A stretch of 53,663 nucleotides of DNA from Akkermansia muciniphila (lineage in GTDB: Bacteria > Verrucomicrobiota > Verrucomicrobiia > Verrucomicrobiales > Verrucomicrobiaceae), in the NCBI GenBank assembly GCA_945882215.1, contig CAMCWM010000012.1, positions 1 to 53,663 of the forward strand. The letters run 5' to 3'. The translations under genes and the position numbers were made by a program. Below are positions 17,978-27,900 of this stretch, piece after piece. Under the pieces are notes generated by a model that did not search any database, had not been told where the DNA came from, and saw only the letters and a program-made list of their open reading frames with translations. How positions within the stretch are numbered: position 1 is the first letter of the stretch; the number at the start of each line of letters is the position of its first letter.

Positions 17978-18079
17978 GAAATCCCAATTTTCAGCGGCAT
18001 TGACAGTTTATTTACACAGCATGCCCTTGTCAGAGCGCCGGTTTTCTGATGGCATGCGTGTGCATTCTAAAAAAACACC

Positions 18080-19084
18080 ATGTCCAACTCCCCGCTTCCG
18101 AAAGACGATGTCGCCGCCATTGACGAACTGCGCCAAGTGTACGTCCAGCTCAGCACCGAGCTCAAAAAGATCATCGTCGGCCAGGACAAAGTCGTCGAGC
18201 AGCTCTCCATCTGCCTCTTCGCCCGCGGTCATGCTTTGTTGATGGGCGTTCCTGGTCTCGCCAAGACATTGCTCATCTCTCGACTCGCCGAAACGATGTC
18301 GCTCAGCTTCAGCCGCATCCAGTTCACGCCCGACCTGATGCCCATGGACATCACTGGCACCGACATTTTGCAGGAACTCCCCGGTGGCAAACGCGCCTTC
18401 GAGTTCGCCAAAGGTCCCGTGTTCGCCAACATCGTCCTCGCCGACGAAATCAACCGCGCTCCCGCCAAAACGCAGGCCGCGATGCTCGAAGCCATGCAGG
18501 AACACAAAGTCACCGTCGCTGGCCGCACCTACACGCTCGACAGCCCGTTCTTCGTGCTCGCCACGCAGAACCCCATCGAGCAAGAAGGCACCTACCCTCT
18601 GCCCGAAGCCCAGCTCGACCGCTTCATGTTCATGATCGGCGTCGATTACCCGAGCCGCGATGAAGAAATCGCCATCGCAAGAAGCACCACCGGCCAAAGC
18701 TTGCCAAAACTGGAGCACGTTTTGGATGGTCCGAAGGTTCTCGCCTTCCAAGACCTCGTCCGCCGCGTGCCTGTGCCAGATCACATCTATGAATTCGCCG
18801 TCGATCTCGCGCGAAAAACTCGGCCGGCAAGCTCTGAGGCTCCCGCATGGCTCAAGCCTCTCGTTAGTTGGGGCGCAGGCCCTCGTGCCGTGCAGAATTT
18901 GATCCTCGGCGCCAAAGCACGCGCTGCCTTGCACGGCAGCTACATGGTGCGTCTCGAAGACATCATCGAAGTCGCTGATCCGGTGCTGCGTCATCGCGTC
19001 ATGACCACGTTCACAGCGGAGAGCGATGGCGTGACGAGCCGCGATGTGGCGAAGCGTTTGGTGGATGAACTCGCGAAGGCCTGA
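18080..19084 (+). CDS. MoxR-family AAA+ ATPase
   Basis: A 334-residue AAA+ ATPase. Walker A is GVPGLAKT (residues 56-63), Walker B is VLADEINRA, followed by the MoxR motifs LEAMQEHKVTVAG and LATQNPIEQEGTYPLPEAQL, and the sensor region. The C-terminal lid domain runs from about 230. MoxR proteins act as chaperones or activators for vWA-domain partners. Here it heads a long operon: a DUF58 gene follows after 17 bp, then two vWA membrane proteins. The 102-bp leader probably contains the operon promoter; it is the last sizeable gap before 22559. Confidence 0.95.
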   Translation: MSNSPLPKDDVAAIDELRQVYVQLSTELKKIIVGQDKVVEQLSICLFARGHALLMGVPGLAKTLLISRLAETMSLSFSRIQFTPDLMPMDITGTDILQELPGGKRAFEFAKGPVFANIVLADEINRAPAKTQAAMLEAMQEHKVTVAGRTYTLDSPFFVLATQNPIEQEGTYPLPEAQLDRFMFMIGVDYPSRDEEIAIARSTTGQSLPKLEHVLDGPKVLAFQDLVRRVPVPDHIYEFAVDLARKTRPASSEAPAWLKPLVSWGAGPRAVQNLILGAKARAALHGSYMVRLEDIIEVADPVLRHRVMTTFTAESDGVTSRDVAKRLVDELAKA

Positions 19085-19101
19085 TCTAGCTCCGCTACGC
19101 C

Positions 19102-20004
19102 ATGGCCACCGCCGACCGCAGCTTCCTTGATCCCGCCGTGCTCAGCCGCCTCATGGCGCTACCGCTGAACGCCCGTCAGGCCATGCTCGGCAACGTCTCT
19201 GGCCATCACCGCAGTCCCGTACGCGGCTCCTCGCTCGAATTCGCCCAATACCGCAAATACGTCCCTGGCGACGACACTCGCCGCCTCGACTGGCGCACGT
19301 GGGGCCGCAGCGACCGCTTTTACATCAAGGAATTCGAGGCCGACACCAACCTGCGCCTCTGCCTACTCATCGACACCAGTGGCAGCATGAACTTCGGCCC
19401 CGCCGGAGCCACACGCTTCGACTACGCGCGCAAACTCGCTGGCACGCTCGCCTACATCGCCGCGCAGCAGGGCGATGCCGTCGGTCTGCACTCGCTCGCC
19501 GAAAAACCCGTCGAAATTCCCGCCAAACGAGGCGCGAGCCATCTCGGCCTCGTGCTTGATCAAATGGCCGCCATCCAGCCCGTCGGCGACACCACACTGC
19601 TCACCGCGCTGCACGACGCCGCCGAAAAAATCCGCCAGCGTGCCCTCGTCGTCATCTTCAGCGACCTCTTCGTTCCGCCCGCCGAACTGAAGTCCGCCAT
19701 CCAGCACCTGCGCTTTCGCAAACACGACGTCACCGTGTTTCATCTGCTCGACCAGAAGGAACTCGACTTCGATTTCGACCGCCCCGCCCGCTTCATCGAC
19801 ATGGAAGGCGGCGAAGCCGTCCTCGCCGACCCCAGCCTCATCGCCCGCAACTACCGTGAGGCCGTGAAGCAATACATGACCGAAATCGACGACCTCATCC
19901 GCACCACCGCCATCGACTACCACCGCGTGAAGCTGCACGAGAAGTACGATGACGTGCTCGTGAAGTTCCTGCTGGCGCGGATTCAGAAGAAAGGAGGCCG
20001 GTGA
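19102..20004 (+). CDS. DUF58 domain protein (vWA-like)
   Basis: A 300-residue protein with the DUF58 core RGSSLEFAQYRKYVPGDD then RRLDWRTWGRSDRFYIKEFE (roughly residues 41-79). It runs directly into a vWA domain with MIDAS motif DTSGSMNFG (91-99). There is no signal peptide or membrane segment, so it is likely cytosolic and a direct partner of MoxR. It ends in TGATG overlap with the next gene. MoxR-DUF58-vWA clusters are widespread, but their client proteins are mostly unknown. Confidence 0.93.
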   Translation: MATADRSFLDPAVLSRLMALPLNARQAMLGNVSGHHRSPVRGSSLEFAQYRKYVPGDDTRRLDWRTWGRSDRFYIKEFEADTNLRLCLLIDTSGSMNFGPAGATRFDYARKLAGTLAYIAAQQGDAVGLHSLAEKPVEIPAKRGASHLGLVLDQMAAIQPVGDTTLLTALHDAAEKIRQRALVVIFSDLFVPPAELKSAIQHLRFRKHDVTVFHLLDQKELDFDFDRPARFIDMEGGEAVLADPSLIARNYREAVKQYMTEIDDLIRTTAIDYHRVKLHEKYDDVLVKFLLARIQKKGGR

Positions 20005-20582
20005 TGCCATCTGAATCACTTTCCAACCTCATTATGCGTAGTGCGAAACAAGGGCTTCAGGCTGTCCTGTGGATCACCGTCGCACTCTCATTAACTCAGT
20101 GCTCAAACCTCGCTGTAGGACTCTCGTCAAACTCACCATCGAGTAATTCTTCGACGACGAAATCATCACAGAGAAAATGGAATGGCAAAGAGTTTGATCG
20201 GGTGGTTGGCTACCAATTCAAAGATTTGCCCGGCGTTGTGCCCATAGTTGCCAATGATCTGGGCAAGCTCGATATGGAGAGTCTTCAAAAAGCGAAGCTC
20301 AAGGAAGCTGTTTTGAGTGATTCACGAGTCGAAGAATTGTTTCAGGCCATTTTCAGCACGGCATCCCCGCTACCTGTCTTCAATTGTTACGATCCTCATC
20401 ACATCTTCATTTTCTTCGCAGGTGAGAAGCCGATTGGGGCATTCGAAGTGTGTTTCCTCTGTCATGGCACCCGGACGTGGCCCGACGAAGACATGAAGGT
20501 TACGGAAAGCTATCCAATGCTTCGCCAGCTTTGCATAGAACTGGGATTGGGATTCTCTCACCCGTCAGATAGCAGCCGATGA
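20004..20582 (+). CDS. Hypothetical lipoprotein-like protein of low GC inside the operon
   Basis: About 192 residues. ATG 20004 overlaps the preceding stop by one base and has a strong Shine-Dalgarno site (aaggagg, 19991-19997); GTG 20001 is an alternative. A hydrophobic N-terminal segment (VLWITVALSLTQC) ends in a Cys, possibly a lipobox although Gln at -1 is atypical, followed by a Ser-rich linker. The remaining domain has no recognised motif. Base composition is clearly lower in GC than the flanking genes, suggesting acquisition, yet both junctions overlap neighbouring genes (ATGA at 20579). Confidence 0.75.
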   Translation: MPSESLSNLIMRSAKQGLQAVLWITVALSLTQCSNLAVGLSSNSPSSNSSTTKSSQRKWNGKEFDRVVGYQFKDLPGVVPIVANDLGKLDMESLQKAKLKEAVLSDSRVEELFQAIFSTASPLPVFNCYDPHHIFIFFAGEKPIGAFEVCFLCHGTRTWPDEDMKVTESYPMLRQLCIELGLGFSHPSDSSR

Positions 20583-22558
20583 CCTTCCTCGTCCCAGCGC
20601 TGCTCCTCGCCCTGCCGCTCGCGGCGCTGCCGGTGGTCATTCATTTGATCCACCTGTATCGGCGGCGGCAGGTAAAGTGGGCGGCGATGATGTTTCTGCG
20701 CATGGCGCAGCGCATGAACAAGGGCCTGTCGCGGTTGCGGCAGATTTTGATCCTGGCGTTTCGCGTGCTGGCGGTGGCAGCAATCCTGTTTGTCATCACG
20801 CGGCCGATGGCGGGCGGTTTGCTCGGCCTCACGGGCGGTGTGCCGGACACGGTGATCGTGCTGCTGGACCGCTCGGCGAGCATGGAGCAGCAAAACCTCG
20901 CCACTGGCACGAGCAAGCGCGCGGCGGGCATCGCGAAGCTGTCGCAGGCCTTGCGCGACACCGTGGGCACGCGCTCGAAGCTCGTGCTCATCGAGAATGC
21001 GCACTTGCAGCCGCAGTTGCTCGAAAAACCCGAGTCGCTCGTCGATCTGCCGCTCACCGGTCCCACGGACACCACAGCGGACATTCCCGCGCTGCTGCAA
21101 GGCGCGCTCGATTACATCACCACGAATCAAACCGGCCGCACCGACGTGTGGGTGCTCAGCGATCTGCGGCAAAGCGACTGGGATGCCGCCAGCGGACGCT
21201 GGCAGGCCCTGCGCGGTGCCTTCACCAGCCTCAAAGGCCTGCGCTTTCATCTGCTGACCTACGCGCAGCCCGTGTCACAAAATCTCGCCGTCTCCGTCGA
21301 ACGCACCGTGCGCCGCGAAACCGCAGGCAAAGCCGAACTCCTGCTCGATCTGCGCATCACACGCGATGCAGCCACCGCCACGCCCACCGAGCTGCCGCTG
21401 CGGTTTGTCATCAATGACGTGAGTACCACGATGAAGGTCGAGATGAAGGACTCGCAGCTCGTGCTGCAAGGCCACGCCATCCCCATCGACAAAACCACCA
21501 AACGCGGCTCCGGCCGCGTGGAACTACCCGCCGATGCCTCGCCATCCGACAACGTCTTCCACTTCGTTTTCGATGAACCCGCCGTGCTGCGTTCCGTCAT
21601 CCTCACCGACGACGAAACCGAAGCCGGACCGCTGCAAGCGGCACTCGAAGCCGCTGCCGATCCCACCCGCAAATACGCTGCCACTGTGCTCCCCGTCTCC
21701 CGCGCCGCCGAAATCGCCTGGGATGACACCGCGCTCATCGTCTGGCATGCCGCCTTGCCTAAAGCGGATGATTTAATCACCCAACAACTCACCAATCATC
21801 TCAACTCGGGTCGCAGCATCCTGTTCCTGCCCACCGAAACACCGAATAACGAGACCTTCGGCGGCCTGCACTGGGGCGCGTGGAGTGGCGACAGCAAACC
21901 GGCCAGCGTCGAGTGGTGGCGTAATGACACTGGCCTGCTCGCGAACACGCGCAGCGGCACCTCACTACCCGTTGGCGAACTCGAAGTGACGCGGCGCTGC
22001 GAAATCCTCGGCGAAGGCACGCCACTGGCCCGACTAGCCGAAAACAAACCGCTGCTCATGCGCGCCGACATTCCCGGCGATGGCAACGCCTGGTTCCTCG
22101 GCACGCTGCCCGGCTCGGGATCTTCGAGTCTCGCCCGTGATGGCGTGGTGATGTTCGCGATGCTGCATCGAGCTTTGAATGAAGGCGCCAGCACCCTTGG
22201 CAAAGCACAGCAACGCGAAGCCGCCGCCACGGAGTCACTGAATGAATGGAAGCGCGTTGGAGAAACGATGCTGAGTTCCGAGCAGTCGCTGCGCGCCGGA
22301 GTGCTGACCAAAGACGACAAACTCATCGCTCTGAATCGCCTCCTCCGCGAAGACCGCCCCGAAACGCTCGGCAAGACCGCTCTCGCCGAACTCTTTGCCG
22401 GACTCGATCATCACATCATCGAAGACCAGGTCGAAAACGAAACCAGCCTCGCCAGTGAGATCTGGCGCACGTTCCTGTTCCTGATGGCGCTGGCGCTTCT
22501 CGGCGAGGCGCTGCTTTGCATGCCGCCCAAGCGTGAAGTTCGACCCAGCGCTGTCTGA
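20579..22558 (+). CDS. BatA-like membrane protein with vWA domain
   Basis: A 659-residue protein. The N-terminal BatA signature has two membrane segments (residues 2-25 and 56-74), with a basic loop containing LYRRRQVKW between them. The vWA domain follows, with MIDAS DRSAS at 97-101 and DVWVLSDLRQSDWD further on. A last hydrophobic segment (TFLFLMALALLGEALLCM) anchors the C-terminus. The region between holds a beta-sandwich and a GATase-like domain (TALIVWHAALPKADDL, NSGRSILFLPTE). It is probably an inner-membrane partner of the MoxR ATPase. ATGA overlap with the upstream gene supports the start. Confidence 0.88.
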   Translation: MTFLVPALLLALPLAALPVVIHLIHLYRRRQVKWAAMMFLRMAQRMNKGLSRLRQILILAFRVLAVAAILFVITRPMAGGLLGLTGGVPDTVIVLLDRSASMEQQNLATGTSKRAAGIAKLSQALRDTVGTRSKLVLIENAHLQPQLLEKPESLVDLPLTGPTDTTADIPALLQGALDYITTNQTGRTDVWVLSDLRQSDWDAASGRWQALRGAFTSLKGLRFHLLTYAQPVSQNLAVSVERTVRRETAGKAELLLDLRITRDAATATPTELPLRFVINDVSTTMKVEMKDSQLVLQGHAIPIDKTTKRGSGRVELPADASPSDNVFHFVFDEPAVLRSVILTDDETEAGPLQAALEAAADPTRKYAATVLPVSRAAEIAWDDTALIVWHAALPKADDLITQQLTNHLNSGRSILFLPTETPNNETFGGLHWGAWSGDSKPASVEWWRNDTGLLANTRSGTSLPVGELEVTRRCEILGEGTPLARLAENKPLLMRADIPGDGNAWFLGTLPGSGSSSLARDGVVMFAMLHRALNEGASTLGKAQQREAAATESLNEWKRVGETMLSSEQSLRAGVLTKDDKLIALNRLLREDRPETLGKTALAELFAGLDHHIIEDQVENETSLASEIWRTFLFLMALALLGEALLCMPPKREVRPSAV

Positions 22559-22569
22559 ATCTTTCTCTT

Positions 22570-22674
22570 CCTCCTACTCCTCCTCTTACTCCCTGAACGT
22601 CATGCCCAACGATTTAGAAAGCTATAGACCCATCCCAAAAGGGAGGAGGAGTAAGAGTAGGAGGCGGAGTAGGA
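22570..22674. repeat. Polypyrimidine/polypurine inverted repeat between the two vWA genes
   Basis: A C/T tract (22570-22594, built of cctcctact and cctcttact) is mirrored 47 bp later by an A/G tract (22641-22674, built of ggaggagtaag and gtaggagg). The arms can pair over about 25 bp with slippage. The right arm supplies the only Shine-Dalgarno-like sequence for the gene starting at 22682. This is the largest gap inside the operon (123 bp). Confidence 0.65.
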
Positions 22675-22681
22675 TTTGAAT

Positions 22682-24874
22682 ATGCAACCCACTTCCAGCT
22701 CGCTCGTCTTCAATCCCACGCCCGTCGCGTTCGGCGTTGGCGTGGCGTTTGTCGTGGCGATTGCGGGTCTGGCGTTCATGGCATGGCGTCGCAGCGGCTA
22801 TCGCAAGCTCATGGGGTGGCTGGAATTGCTGCGCGTAATCATCGCCATCGGCATCGCGATCACCTTGTTGCAGCCGGAGTGGCTGGAGACGTTCAAACCG
22901 GAGACGAAGCCGGTTTTGGCGGTGCTGCATGATGTTTCGGGGAGCATGAGCACGAAAGATGTCACACGCGGCACGGCGGTGATCTCGCGTGAAGATGCCG
23001 CGAAGCCGCTGATCGAACCCAAACTCTGGGAACCTCTCAAGCAGCGCATGGATGTCGTCATTGAGCCGTTTTCGTCATCGCAAACGCCAGCGACGGAAGG
23101 CACGGACATTCATGCCGCGCTTGCCAGCGTGCTCGAACAGCAGCCGAACCTCAAAGCGGTTGTGTTGATCAGCGATGGCGACTGGAACACCGGCAGCGCA
23201 CCCGCGCAGGCCGCCACACGCTTGCGCATGCGCGAGGTGCCGGTGTTTGCGGTGCCGACGGGCGCGGAGACGCGGCTGCCGGATGTGGAATTGACGAGCT
23301 TTGACGTGCCCACCTTTGCCGTGGCAGGCAAACCGCTGCGCATTCCGTTTGTGATCGACAGCTCGCTGCCGCGCGATGAAGTCGTGATGCTGGAGATGAA
23401 GGCGTCGAGCGGCGAGATCATCACCAAGGAGGTCACACTGCCTGCCATGGGCCGATTGCAGGACGCCATCGCGTGGAAGCCGGACAAACCGGGCGAGGTG
23501 AAGCTCGCGCTGACGATTCCGAAGACACCGAACGAGCGCTATCCCGAAAACAACTCGCAGGAAGCACCGCTCTCGATCCGCAAAGAACAGCTGCGTGTGC
23601 TGGTGATCGAGACTTTCCCGCGCTGGGAGTATCGTTACCTGCGCAATGCATTGGAGCGTGATCCCGGCGTCGAAGTGAACTGCCTGCTGCTCCACCCTGG
23701 TCTCGGCAAAGCCGGAGCAGGCCGTGGTTATCTGAAAGCCTTCCCGAAGGACGAGGAGCTGACCAAATTCGATGTCGTCTTCCTCGGCGATGTCGGTTTG
23801 GAGAAAAGCCAGCTCACCGCTGGGCATTGCATCGCACTGCAAAAGCTTGTGCGCGATCAAGCAGGCGGGCTGGTCTTCATGCCGGGCTTCCACGGTTTCC
23901 AATCGACACTGCAAGACACGCCACTGGCCGATCTGCTTCCTGTCGTGTGGGACGCCGCCCAGCCACGCGGCTGGGGATCCTCATCACCGGGCAAGTTTGC
24001 TCTCACGGAAGCCGGAACGCGCAGTCTTTTGACGAAGCTCGAAGACAGCGATGAAGCGAGCGCCCGCGTGTGGGGCAATCTGCCGGGCTTCCAGTGGTAT
24101 GCACCTGCCTTGCGTGCCAAAGCCGGCACGGAAGTGCTCGCCACACACGGCACGGAGTCGAATCAATATGGCCGAGTGCCGTTGATCGTGACCAAGACTT
24201 ATGGTGCCGGCAAAATTCTCTTCATGGGCACCGACGGCGCGTGGCGCTGGCGCAAAGGCGTGGAAGACAAATATCACTACCGCTTCTGGGGCCAGGTGGT
24301 GCGTTGGATGGCGTATCAGCGCAACATGAGCAGCGGCAACAGCATGCGTCTTTTTTACTCGCCGGACCGGCCGCGCACCGGTGATGTACTCACGCTTAAT
24401 GCCAATGTCATGAGCCTAACCGGCGAGCCTTTGCGCGATGGAGCCGTCATCGCCCAAATCGCCGCGCCAAGCGGCAAAGTATCGAGCGTGCGCCTCATTC
24501 CGGCGGGTGAAGAAGCCTGGGGCCTCTTCAACGGCAACTTCACTCCCATCGAACCCGGTGAGCATCGCGTCATGCTCACCTGCGCCGAAGCAGGCTCCAG
24601 TTTGGAAACGAAAATCTCCATTCAAGGCGTCAGTCGCGAGAAACGCGGCCAACCCGCGAGGCTGGAGGTGCTGCGTGAGATTGCTCAGTTTACCAAGGGC
24701 CAGATGCTCGATGCCAGCGATCCTGCGGCTGTCGTCGCGGCGATTGCCGGGATGCCTGAGCCTGCGATTCAGGAGCGCCGCCTGCCGCTATGGGCGCACC
24801 CGGCCTGGGCGGGGCTGCTGGTCACGCTGATGGGCGTCTTTTGGGTGGGAAGAAAGGCCGCCGGGACGTTCTAA
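22682..24874 (+). CDS. Membrane vWA / glutamine amidotransferase-like protein
   Basis: A 730-residue protein starting at ATG 22682 (TTG 22676 is a less likely alternative). Two N-terminal membrane helices (about 14-34 and 49-63) precede a vWA domain with MIDAS DVSGS at 84-88. Then come a beta-sandwich (about 200-300) and a class-I-GATase-like domain with RVLVIETFPRWEYRYLRNAL and FDVVFLGDVGL. A C-terminal membrane helix (HPAWAGLLVTLMGVFWVGRK) ends the protein. It is a second vWA partner in the MoxR operon; the enzyme-like middle domain lacks an obvious catalytic Cys-His pair. Confidence 0.87.
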   Translation: MQPTSSSLVFNPTPVAFGVGVAFVVAIAGLAFMAWRRSGYRKLMGWLELLRVIIAIGIAITLLQPEWLETFKPETKPVLAVLHDVSGSMSTKDVTRGTAVISREDAAKPLIEPKLWEPLKQRMDVVIEPFSSSQTPATEGTDIHAALASVLEQQPNLKAVVLISDGDWNTGSAPAQAATRLRMREVPVFAVPTGAETRLPDVELTSFDVPTFAVAGKPLRIPFVIDSSLPRDEVVMLEMKASSGEIITKEVTLPAMGRLQDAIAWKPDKPGEVKLALTIPKTPNERYPENNSQEAPLSIRKEQLRVLVIETFPRWEYRYLRNALERDPGVEVNCLLLHPGLGKAGAGRGYLKAFPKDEELTKFDVVFLGDVGLEKSQLTAGHCIALQKLVRDQAGGLVFMPGFHGFQSTLQDTPLADLLPVVWDAAQPRGWGSSSPGKFALTEAGTRSLLTKLEDSDEASARVWGNLPGFQWYAPALRAKAGTEVLATHGTESNQYGRVPLIVTKTYGAGKILFMGTDGAWRWRKGVEDKYHYRFWGQVVRWMAYQRNMSSGNSMRLFYSPDRPRTGDVLTLNANVMSLTGEPLRDGAVIAQIAAPSGKVSSVRLIPAGEEAWGLFNGNFTPIEPGEHRVMLTCAEAGSSLETKISIQGVSREKRGQPARLEVLREIAQFTKGQMLDASDPAAVVAAIAGMPEPAIQERRLPLWAHPAWAGLLVTLMGVFWVGRKAAGTF

Positions 24875-24928
24875 ACCCCCAATCAAAAGCTCGTCACAGA
24901 CGTTTCATCAGGATAACATCACCCTATT

Positions 24929-27900
24929 ATGAAAACAGAACTGCCGGTCATCCTCGAAACGAAGCTCGCGGATTTTCGCAAGCGAGTCTGGATTGTGAAG
25001 CTCACCGAGGGGCTGCTGGCGGCGGCGTTTGGGATTGTGCTGTCGTACATTCTCGTGTTCGCGCTGGATCGCGTGATGGAGACGCCGAGTTGGCTGCGGG
25101 CGACGTTGCTGATCGCGGGAGCGCTGACGTTGGGACTTGGAGTGCCGCTGAAGTGGCATCGCTGGGTGTGGCGGCAGCGGCGGCTGGAAGATGCGGCGCG
25201 CCTGCTGAAGCGCACGTTCCCGCGTCTGGGAGATCAGTTGCTCGGCATCGTGGAGCTGGCGCATGTCGAGGCCGGTTCGGCGGGTCGCAGCGAGCGGCTG
25301 GTGCAGGCGGCAATGGAACAGGCGGCGGAGGCGGTGAAGGACAAGGACTTCTCGCATGCGGTGCCGGAGGCGAAGCATTTTCAATGGGGCTGGGCGGCGG
25401 GTGTGACGACGATGCTGGCCGTAGCGGCGCTGACTTTGCTGCCGGACGCCGCCTGGAACGCGATGGCGCGCTGGGTGACGCCGTGGCGCGATGTGGAGCG
25501 TTTTACTTTTGCGAAGATCGAGAAGCTGCCGGAGCGGCTCGTGGTGCCGTATGCGGAGCCGTTTGATTTGAAGGTGCTGCTCGACAAGGACACGCGCTGG
25601 TCACCAGCACGGGCGAAGGCGCAGATCAGTGATCAGCCTTCTGTCGTGAGCGGTTTGAAGGAAGGGGCGTATCCTCTGGCATTTCCGCCGCAGAAGGAAG
25701 ACGGGGCTCTTTCGCTGTCGCTGGGTGATGTGCGCAAGACCCTGAGCGTTTTGCCACGCACGCGGCCGGAATTGACGGCGCTGTCGGTGCGGACGCGGCT
25801 GCCGGAGTATTTGAAATACAAGACGGAGCCGGTGATCGAGGTGCGTGGCGGTTCGGTGAGTGTGTTGAAGGGTGCGAAGGCGTCTTTGGAGGCGACGGCG
25901 AGCCGTGAACTGGCTTCCGCCGAAGTGAATGGCGAGGCGGAGAAGGTATCGGGAGCGAAAGTGACGACGCCGTTCCGTGCCATCGACGGAGATGCCGAAA
26001 AGCATGTGATGTGGAAGGACCGCGATGGGTTGACGCCGCGTGAGCCGCTGGTTTTGAAGATCAACGCCATCGAAGACGAAACGCCGAAGCTGGCGGCACG
26101 GCGTGAGACGCCGGAGCAGGTGGTGCTCGATTCGGAAGTGGTCGCGTTCGATGTCGATGTGCAGGATGACTTCGGCATTCAACGCACGGGCCTGGAATGG
26201 CGCAGCGTGAACGACGACAAGACAAAGGGCGATCGCATCGCCGCCGCCGGAGCGCCGGAGAAGAAGGAGCTTTCTGCCAAAGCGACATTCAGCGCGACGC
26301 GTGACGGGGTGGAGCCGCAGACGCTCGAAATCCGCGCCTGGGCGGAGGATTATCTGCCCAACCGGAAGCGTGCGTATTCAACGGCGTTCGTACTGCATGT
26401 GCTGAACAAGACGGATCACGCGCTGTGGTTGACAGAGCAATTTGGCAAATGGCTGGAAGCGGCCCGCGAAAGCTACGAGCGCGAGCAGCAACTGCATGCG
26501 ACGAACAAGGAACTGCGGGCGATGGACGCGGCGGAACTGGATCGGCCGGAGAACCGGCGCAAAATCTCGCAGCAGGCAAGCGCGGAGAATGCGAACGCGG
26601 CTCGATTGAGCAGTTTGAACCAAAGCGGACGCAGTTTGGTGGAGCAGGCGACGCGGAATGATGAATTCGATGCGAAACGGCTCGAATCGTGGGCGACGAT
26701 GCTGAAGTCGTTGCAGGACATCGCGGCGAAGCGGATGCCGAGCGTGGCGGATTTGCTGAAGGAGAGCTCGGGAGCGAAGGCTGGGAAGCCGAATCAGAGC
26801 ACAGCGAGCAACCCGCCCTCCAATCCATCGCAGCAGAATTCGAAAGAGGCGAAGCCGGGTGAAGCAAAGTCTTCTCAGAGCAAGCCTTCGGCACCACAGA
26901 TCGCGAACGGGCCGGATGTTCCGAAAGGGGCACAGGGCGGCAAGGCGTCCACGGAGGAGCAGAAGAAGGAGAACATGCCGAGCATCGCGGACAAGGAAGG
27001 CTCGATGAGCAAGGCGGAGGAGAAACCGGCTGACCCGAATGCGAAACCGCCTCCGCCAAAACCAAGCGCGATGAAACTGCCGACGACGCAGATGGCGGCA
27101 GCTCCTTCAAAGAAGAAGGATGGCGAGCAGGAGCAGCCCAAGGCGGAAACACCGGCGCAGCAGAAGATGGACGAGGCGATTGATGAGCAGAAGCTACTGC
27201 TGGCGGAGTTTGCGCGAGTTTCCGACGAACTGGCAGCGGTGCTGGCAAGCCTGGAGGCGAGCACGTTTGTGAAGCGGCTGAAAAAGGCGTCGCGCGATCA
27301 ACTCGTGGCGGCGAAGGATTTGAACACGAAGACACTGAGTGCTTTCGGCCTCGAACGGAAGCCGGTAAAGGACGCGGCGGGCATCGCGGAGCACGAGAAG
27401 AAGCAAAGCGAGACGGTGCGGGTGATTCAGAGCGACCTGGAGGCGTATTATGCGCGCAAGCCGGAGATGCATTTCAAGAACGTCATCGGCCAGATGAAGG
27501 AGACGCAGGCGGTGAAGATGCTGGCGTATCTCGGTGACCAGGCGGCGGTGAATCTGAGCGGCAACAGCATGGCGGGCGCGGAATTTTGGGCGGACACGCT
27601 GGACCGCTGGGCGGAGGAGATGGTGGCGGCCAGCGAGTGCAAATCGTGCAGCAGTTGCAGCGCAGACAGCCTGCCGCCGGAGATTGTGCTCAAGGTGATG
27701 AAGGCACTGCGCGATGAGATGAAGCTGCGCGATGAGACGCGTGAGCTGGAAAGTGCGAAGGCGGCGCTGGCGACCGGCGAACACGCCAAAAAATCAGGCA
27801 ACCTCGCCTCGAAGCAGTTTGGCATCCAGGCGAGCGTACGCGGTGCGTTTGATGACATTCTGCGTCTGCCGCAGGGGAACGAGAAGTTTGGCAAGGAATT

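Noticed and set aside
18000..18028. TTGACA -35 box for the MoxR operon
   Set aside because: TTGACA is present, but no acceptable -10 hexamer lies 16-18 bp downstream.
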